From the NCBI GenBank assembly GCA_021162325.1, contig JAGGYV010000080.1, positions 1 to 9,991 of the forward strand: a stretch of DNA of 9,991 nt, in the 5' to 3' direction. The stretch's first letter is position 1, and the number at the start of each line of letters is the position of its first letter. The position numbers were made by a program, and so were the translations under genes. This stretch comes from Desulfobacteraceae bacterium (GTDB lineage: Bacteria; Desulfobacterota; Desulfobacteria; Desulfobacterales; Desulfosalsimonadaceae). Positions 6,640-9,991 of this stretch are shown here, one piece after another. The notes under the pieces were generated by a model that searched no databases, was not told the origin of the DNA, and worked only from the letters and a program-made list of their open reading frames with translations.

Positions 6640-7785
6640 ATGGACCGATATAAACATATATCTTTTCAAAAAGAGTGGGAAATAGATCATGAAATTTCAT
6701 ATATGCTTGGCGAGTGCGATGCTTATGTGAGAGCAATTACAGATACCCCGTTAAAGCCAGAACACCGAGGAAAGTTACTCCATTTATCATTAATTAAAGG
6801 TGCGCAAGCAACAACGGCCATAGAAGGCAATACACTTAGCGAAGAAGAGATTGAAAAGCTGGCAGAAGGGTGGACGTTGCCTCCAAGTAAGGAATATCTT
6901 GAAATCGAAGTTAGGAATATTCTTGAGGCATTCAATTTTTTACTGCATGAAATTGTTTCAGGTGGGAAAACTCAAATTATAACTCCGGAAGTAATTAAAG
7001 ACTTCCATCGAATGATTGGAAAAAATCTTGGGGAGCATCTTGACGCAGTTCCAGGTAGATTCCGACAAGATAATAGAGTGGTAGGCACTTACCGGGCGCC
7101 AGATTATAAATATGTTCCTGAACTGATAGAAAAGCTGTGCCGCTGGTTAAGGAAAGAATTTCATTATAATGATGGGCAAAATTTTCCAACTTCAGTAATC
7201 CAAGCGATGATTACTCATGTATACATAGAGTGGATACATCCCTTTGGGGATGGAAACGGCAGAACAGGTCGATTGCTTGAATTTTATATTTTATTGAGGG
7301 CAGGCCTTCCCAATATAGTTTCCCATATCTTATCAAATTTTTATAACCAAACTCGGCCTGAATATTATAGACAGCTCGATCAAGCCAGAAAAAATAAAAA
7401 TTTAACAGGCTTTATTAAATATGCCGTTCGGGGGTTTCGGGACGGATTAAAAGAAAATTTAACCGTTATTCAGGAAAGTCAATTTTTTATCTTTTGGCAT
7501 TATTTTATCTATGAAGTCTTTGCGGATGTTAAATATACAAAAAAGACCGCCTTTAAAAGAAAGCGTGATTTAATTCTTCAAATGCCGATTAATAAAGAAT
7601 TTGATGTTGATGAAATTTTGGAATTAACGCCTATTATTGCAAAAACATATGCAACTGTTAATAGGGCGACGGTTTTGAGGGATTTAAAAGAATTGCAGGA
7701 GCTCAATCTTCTAATAAAAATTGGAAGAAAATTTCAAGCGAACACCAGAATTTTGAAGTCGTTAATGCCAAGCAAAAAAGTATAG
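6640..7785 (+). CDS. Fic-family protein (class II, AMP-transferase-like) with C-terminal winged helix
   Basis: A complete 381-residue Fic protein. The catalytic loop HPFGDGNGRTGR (200-211) contains every residue of the HPFx(D/E)GNGRxxR motif, so it should be able to transfer AMP (or another nucleotide phosphate) from a nucleotide to a hydroxyl of a target protein. An N-terminal inhibitory helix motif, TTAIEG with T58, E62 and G63, fits the (S/T)xxxE(G/N) rule and places it in class II, in which the inhibitor is part of the same chain. A Fic_N-type segment precedes the core, and residues about 300-375 look like a winged helix-turn-helix (TVNRATVLRDLKEL), a common ending in this class. Start choice is clear: GGAGGA precedes the ATG. 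A weak hairpin (AAGCAAA 7770-7776 / TTTGCTT 7792-7798, then T's) overlaps the gene end. The target is unknown; roles in stress or phage response are only possibilities. Confidence 0.93.
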   Translation: MDRYKHISFQKEWEIDHEISYMLGECDAYVRAITDTPLKPEHRGKLLHLSLIKGAQATTAIEGNTLSEEEIEKLAEGWTLPPSKEYLEIEVRNILEAFNFLLHEIVSGGKTQIITPEVIKDFHRMIGKNLGEHLDAVPGRFRQDNRVVGTYRAPDYKYVPELIEKLCRWLRKEFHYNDGQNFPTSVIQAMITHVYIEWIHPFGDGNGRTGRLLEFYILLRAGLPNIVSHILSNFYNQTRPEYYRQLDQARKNKNLTGFIKYAVRGFRDGLKENLTVIQESQFFIFWHYFIYEVFADVKYTKKTAFKRKRDLILQMPINKEFDVDEILELTPIIAKTYATVNRATVLRDLKELQELNLLIKIGRKFQANTRILKSLMPSKKV

Positions 7786-7871
7786 AAATGGTTTGCTTTT
7801 TATATCGGCTTCCTCTCAAAAAGGCAGTCGCAGGCCGTATTGCGAACGATATAGGTAATACGAATACGTCG

Positions 7872-7886
7872 CGATCGGCGCGATCG
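7872..7886. repeat. REP-like palindrome at the left end of the RAYT element
   Basis: CGATCG-GCG-CGATCG forms a compact hairpin immediately upstream of the left 11-bp terminal repeat. RAYT transposases are known to act on short imperfect palindromes (REP sequences), so this may be part of the recognised end. The role is inferred from position. Confidence 0.4.
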
Positions 7887-8828
7887 GGTCGGACCACACT
7901 AAATATCTAATATTATGAATATACCTGTTAATTTGGGCCTTGAAACGTGGCAATAATCAATTTTTTAGGCCCCAAAAGAGCGATATAGAAAGAGACGAGG
8001 AAAATCAAGTGGCAAGAGCAAATAGACACTATATTCCCGGGTATGTTTGGCATTTAACGCATCGCTGCCATAAAAGAGAATTTTTGTTTAAATTTGCAAA
8101 GGATCGTCTTCGATGGATGCAGTGGCTGTATGAAGCCAAGAAAAAATATCACCTTATAATTCTGGATTACATGGTAACATCAAACCATACTCACTTACTG
8201 GTTTATGATCATGTAGGGGCGGATGTTATTCCCAAGTCGATTCAATTATTAGCAGGAAGAATCGGGCAGGAATATAATATAAGAAAAAAGAGAAAAGGTG
8301 CTTTCTGGCAGGACCGTTACCATGCGACAGCTGTTGAAACCGGTGAACATCTCAGGCAATGTATTGTTTATATCGACTTGAATATGGTTCGAGCCGGAAC
8401 GATAAATCATCCTTCTCAATGGTACTGGTGTGGTTATCATGAAATTCAAAATTCCTGGCGGAAAAATATATTGATTGATTATGACAAACTCGGAGAATTA
8501 GCTGGTTATAACACATTTGATACCTTTCAGGCGGCACACAGGAAGTGGATTGATGATTCACTGATATCTTTTAAGAATAAGCGTGAAAGTCAGTGGACCG
8601 AGAGTATAGCGACAGGGAGCAATATTTTTACAAATAAAATTATTTCGCAATTGGGTTCACGGGCAAAAGGCCGCAGAATTCTTGAAAATGGGCAGACTTT
8701 TCAAATCCGAGAGGAAATGCAATCCTATAACGCTCTTTTTGATGGTGAAAAAGGCAATATAGCCCCTGAAAACACCCTTCATTGGAGTGAGGATGCTTGA
8801 TATAAAAGAGGTTAGCATGGTCCGACCC
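7886..8828 (+). mobile_element. REP-associated tyrosine transposase (RAYT) element
   Basis: The transposase gene is bracketed by a perfect 11-bp inverted repeat: GGGTCGGACCA (7886-7896) on the left and TGGTCCGACCC (8818-8828) on the right. The span is about 943 bp. Short GGGGTC-type termini around such genes are something I recall from deltaproteobacterial genomes. The exact element limits are uncertain because RAYT elements do not create target duplications, and palindromes just outside (7872-7886) may belong to it. Confidence 0.6.
8009..8800 (+). CDS. REP-associated tyrosine transposase (Y1, IS200/RAYT family)
   Basis: A 263-residue single-strand DNA transposase. The protein opens in the characteristic way (VARANRHYIPGYVWHLTHRC), has the HUH-type metal-binding motif H60-T61-H62 (TSNHTHLLV) and a catalytic tyrosine candidate Y121 in YIDLNMVRAG. 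FWQDRYHATAVE (99-110) is another family block. Such enzymes nick and rejoin REP-type hairpins; most RAYT genes are single-copy, domesticated or slowly mobile. I chose the GTG at 8009 because GAGG (7997-8000) lies 8 bases upstream and relatives begin M-A-R; an in-frame TTG at 7940 would add 23 residues that do not look like family sequence. The C-terminal 100 residues are less conserved. It appears intact, with no frameshift. Confidence 0.88.
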   Translation: MARANRHYIPGYVWHLTHRCHKREFLFKFAKDRLRWMQWLYEAKKKYHLIILDYMVTSNHTHLLVYDHVGADVIPKSIQLLAGRIGQEYNIRKKRKGAFWQDRYHATAVETGEHLRQCIVYIDLNMVRAGTINHPSQWYWCGYHEIQNSWRKNILIDYDKLGELAGYNTFDTFQAAHRKWIDDSLISFKNKRESQWTESIATGSNIFTNKIISQLGSRAKGRRILENGQTFQIREEMQSYNALFDGEKGNIAPENTLHWSEDA

Positions 8829-8845
8829 CGCAATTCCCCGCAATT
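8826..8845. repeat. Two tandem copies of a 10-bp unit at the RAYT right end
   Basis: CCCCGCAATT is present twice in a row, overlapping the last three bases of the right terminal inverted repeat. It may mark the true element boundary or a slippage product. Confidence 0.85.
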
Positions 8846-8884
8846 CGATATAGATGGTAGCACAACTGTAGCATATCAGGTCGT

Positions 8885-8997
8885 TTCACTGGATTGCAGG
8901 GGTCTCAGCCGCTTTGAAAAATTTTGGTTTGACAAGCATTATTATCACGAATAAGTTTACTGGAAACCCCTGCAACCAGTGAACTCATCGTTATAAC
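8885..8997 (+). repeat. Long imperfect hairpin followed by GTTATAAC, possible degenerate attC
   Basis: The arms 8885-8903 (TTCACTGGATTGCAGGGGT) and 8966-8983 pair along 18 base pairs with a single extrahelical A at 8893. Six bases after the right arm comes GTTATAAC (8990-8997), which fits the position of an attC right core site. An extra base in the left arm is a typical attC feature, and an attC-like site also follows the higBA genes. Against this, I find no matching left core box and the core departs from GTTRRRY at one base. It could instead be a MITE or an RNA hairpin. Confidence 0.35.
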
Positions 8998-9058
8998 GCT
9001 ACAAAAACCTCAGACTCAATCTAAACACCAACCTTTGGCATATTCATAAAAATCTCAG

Positions 9059-9084
9059 CCTTCAAACATAACCTTCAAACATAA
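9059..9084. repeat. Two tandem copies of a 13-bp unit upstream of higBA
   Basis: CCTTCAAACATAA occurs at 9059-9071 and again at 9072-9084, directly abutting and slightly overlapping the first higA operator-like palindrome. Confidence 0.9.
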
Positions 9085-9112
9085 CGCTTGACGTTAATAA
9101 CGAATTGCGTTA
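9082..9112. promoter_or_regulatory. Paired palindromic operators of higBA
   Basis: Two copies of the same palindrome, TAACG-N5-CGTTA, lie at 9082-9096 and 9098-9112, separated by one base, giving a 16-bp centre-to-centre spacing. They cover the -35 box and touch the -10 box. HigA-type antitoxins are known to repress their own promoter by binding such palindromes, so these are probably two adjacent HigA dimer (or HigBA complex) sites. Confidence 0.75.
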
Positions 9113-9116
9113 ATAT
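9088..9116 (+). promoter_or_regulatory. higBA promoter
   Basis: TTGACG (9088-9093), a 17-base spacer and TAATAT (9111-9116) form a good sigma-70-type promoter. The expected start point is at about 9122-9124, that is at the first base of the higB ATG (9123), so the toxin message is probably leaderless or nearly so. No Shine-Dalgarno is present before higB. Confidence 0.75.
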
Positions 9117-9122
9117 ATCCTC

Positions 9123-9404
9123 ATGATAAAAACTTTCCGGGATAAAGAAACTGAAAAAATATTCAATAGACTTCTTTCCAGAAAATTACCTCAAAATATT
9201 CAGCATCTTGCACGCAGAAAATTGGTTATTTTGGATGCGGCTACCGAATTAAATTCTTTACGCGTTCCACCTGGTAACAGATTAGAAGCTTTAAAAGGAG
9301 ACCGGAAAGGACAGCATAGCATCCGCATTAACGATCAGTGGCGAATTTGTTTCAAATGGAAAACCGGTGATGCATATGATGTTGAAATTACAGATTATCA
9401 TTAG
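9123..9404 (+). CDS. higB: HigB-type RelE-fold mRNA endonuclease toxin
   Basis: This 93-residue protein is a full-length HigB, the ribosome-dependent mRNA-cleaving toxin of a type II system. Family signature segments are present: RLEALKGDRKG (53-63), IRINDQWRICF (67-77) and the C-terminal DYH (91-93), which corresponds to the Asp-Tyr-His end required in characterised HigB. R68, R74 and K58 are further conserved basic residues. The position that is His in Proteus HigB (KLHPLKGD) is Glu here, a variant I recall as common in the family. The toxin gene comes first, as usual for hig. It has no Shine-Dalgarno and starts at the predicted transcription start, which should limit its translation relative to the antitoxin. 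Confidence 0.92.
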   Translation: MIKTFRDKETEKIFNRLLSRKLPQNIQHLARRKLVILDAATELNSLRVPPGNRLEALKGDRKGQHSIRINDQWRICFKWKTGDAYDVEITDYH

Positions 9405-9413
9405 GAGGCAATA

Positions 9414-9722
9414 ATGAAAAATAAAAAACTTCCTCCCATTCATCCTGGCGAAATTCTTATTGCGGAATTTCTGAAACCAATGGGACTCAGTCAATATCGA
9501 CTTGCCAAAGACATAAGCGTACCACCAAGACGGATTAACGAAATTGTTCATGGGAAACGATCAATCTCAGCTGATACAGCCTTGCGTTTAGGGCGGTTTT
9601 TTGGAATATCGCCTCAATTTTGGTTAAATCTCCAAACCCGTTTTGATCTCGAAGTAACCGAAGATTTGCTGGCAGAGCGCCTTGAAAAAGAGGTCCAGGT
9701 ACTCAGTTCAAATGCAGCTTAA
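9414..9722 (+). CDS. higA: HigA-type XRE antitoxin
   Basis: A 102-residue antitoxin that binds HigB and represses the operon. It starts with the family block IHPGEIL (9-15) and has an XRE helix-turn-helix at about 24-48 (GLSQYRLAKDISVPPRRINE, then IVHGKR), followed by ADTALRLGRFFG and FWLNLQ. AGGAGG (9403-9408) overlaps the higB stop codon and sits 5 bases before the ATG, giving strong and probably coupled translation. It is complete and of normal length. The last residues (KEVQVLSSNAA) are followed after 13 bases by the attC-like site. Confidence 0.95.
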   Translation: MKNKKLPPIHPGEILIAEFLKPMGLSQYRLAKDISVPPRRINEIVHGKRSISADTALRLGRFFGISPQFWLNLQTRFDLEVTEDLLAERLEKEVQVLSSNAA

Positions 9723-9735
9723 ACGATCGTTTCGG

Positions 9736-9839
9736 TTATAACCAATCAGTGGAGCTGACGGCGTGTAGTGTACGAGTTTATCGAAAAGTCCGTGCAGCCT
9801 CGGCACTCATCAGGGCCGCAGCTCACTTCCACGTTCGGC
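9736..9839 (+). repeat. attC-like integron recombination site behind higBA
   Basis: The order of elements matches an attC site: left core TTATAAC (9736-9742), a 6-base spacer, left arm GTGGAGCTGACGGC (9749-9762), a variable middle, right arm GCCGCAGCTCAC (9815-9826), a 6-base spacer TTCCAC, and right core GTTCGGC (9833-9839). The arms pair as CGGC/GCCG, AGCTG/CAGCT and GTG/CAC with two extrahelical bases (a G in 9751-9752 and A9758), both in the left arm, a hallmark of attC folding. Its total length, about 104 bases, is in the usual range, and it begins 13 bases after the higA stop as expected for a cassette. The right core differs from GTTRRRY at one base (C for R), so activity is uncertain. 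Confidence 0.6.
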
Positions 9840-9902
9840 AAATTCTAATCCCATGGACACCAAAAGAATATGAGAAAATTTGCAAGGTAATGGGGTCGCA
9901 TC
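9840..9902. other. Short remnant between attC-like site and right-end element
   Basis: If the attC-like site is real, this is the start of the next cassette. One plus-strand frame reads WTPKEYEKICKVMGSHLNY and then stops at 9912-9914, running into the element edge, so it may be the end of a gene cut by insertion. I cannot assign it. Confidence 0.3.
9892..9902. mobile_element. Probable end of a second RAYT-type element
   Basis: GGGGTCGCATC, followed by the A+T-rich stretch TTAATTATTAATTATTTT, resembles termini that I recall beside RAYT genes in deltaproteobacteria, and shares the GGGTCG core with the left end of the first element (7886). The element would extend rightwards beyond the window with its gene on the minus strand. 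Confidence 0.4.
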
Positions 9903-9991
9903 TTAATTATTAATTATTTTCTTTCGTATTCTGTTAATCTGCCCTCTCAGGCTGTTATCATTCTGAATTGTTTTTATGATATAATTGTACC
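9903..9991 (-). CDS. Possible 3' end of a minus-strand gene (partial)
   Basis: On the minus strand the frame from 9989 is open for 28 codons and ends with TAA at 9905-9903. The visible tail is charged (SLRGQINRIRKKIINN) and its stop codon abuts the putative element end GATGCGACCCC. It may be the C-terminus of a second transposase, but the stretch is too short for a family call and could be a chance frame in A+T-rich DNA. Confidence 0.35.
   Translation of the reverse strand, partial: YNYIIKTIQNDNSLRGQINRIRKKIINN

Larger units (their letters stand above)
8801..9122. other. Non-coding spacer between RAYT and higBA
   Basis: No gene is visible here. It holds the right RAYT terminal repeat, a 10-bp tandem repeat (8826-8845), a long hairpin with GTTATAAC behind it (8885-8997), a 13-bp tandem repeat (9059-9084) and the higBA promoter-operator (9082-9116). 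Confidence 0.7.

Noticed and set aside
7940..8008. TTG start at 7940 for the RAYT gene
   Set aside because: The added 23 residues do not resemble the family, and a ribosome binding site precedes the GTG at 8009.
7847..8853. CGATATAG on both sides of the RAYT element as a target-site duplication
   Set aside because: The two copies (7847-7854 and 8846-8853) lie at unequal distances from the terminal repeats, and RAYT enzymes are not expected to make duplications; chance is more likely.
8826..9084. CRISPR array
   Set aside because: The 10-bp and 13-bp repeats are only two abutting copies each, without spacers.

Overview
The window looks like a piece of a strictly anaerobic, sulfate-reducer-type genome, probably Desulfobacterota (Desulfobacteraceae-like). 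The reasons are a fused activase/2-hydroxyacyl-CoA dehydratase-type protein, a tungsten-type aldehyde:ferredoxin oxidoreductase with its own ferredoxin, a REP-associated tyrosine transposase of a style common in that group, and a short HTH protein resembling a regulator family I associate with these bacteria. The phylum is inferred from gene content and recollection of protein families, not from a marker gene.

Two regions differ visibly in composition. Bases 1 to about 6330 are moderately GC-rich and metabolic. They hold the 3' part of a very large iron-sulfur protein (BcrA/HgdC-type activase end plus dehydratase-like modules, 2-2683). Next comes a short, previously easy-to-miss HTH gene on the minus strand (2922-3089), and then a divergent operon of a 2[4Fe-4S] ferredoxin (3201-3434), an AOR-family tungstopterin oxidoreductase (3431-5227) and a UROD/MetE-like zinc methyltransferase-fold protein (5302-6327). 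Ferredoxin and AOR overlap by four bases; the MetE-like gene follows after 74 bases that contain a perfect 16-bp palindrome. A plausible reading is that the AOR exchanges electrons with the ferredoxin, that low-potential ferredoxin could serve ATP-driven electron transfer in the large protein, and that the MetE-like protein handles a methyl or other alkyl group on a thiol or corrinoid partner. The substrate is not visible from sequence.

From about 6330 onward the DNA is A+T-richer and consists of accessory modules: a class II Fic AMP-transferase-like protein with a near-consensus promoter and an operator-like inverted repeat (6563-7785); a RAYT element (gene 8009-8800) bracketed by perfect 11-bp inverted repeats; a HigB/HigA toxin-antitoxin operon (9123-9722) whose promoter carries two copies of the palindrome TAACG-N5-CGTTA; and the edge of what looks like a second RAYT-type element in the opposite orientation at the right end.

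The higBA genes are directly followed by a structure with attC architecture (9736-9839) and preceded by another hairpin ending in GTT (8885-8997). The toxin-antitoxin pair therefore looks like an integron-type gene cassette of about 840 bp sitting away from any visible integrase (a CALIN-like arrangement). I see no rRNA, tRNA or CRISPR array.
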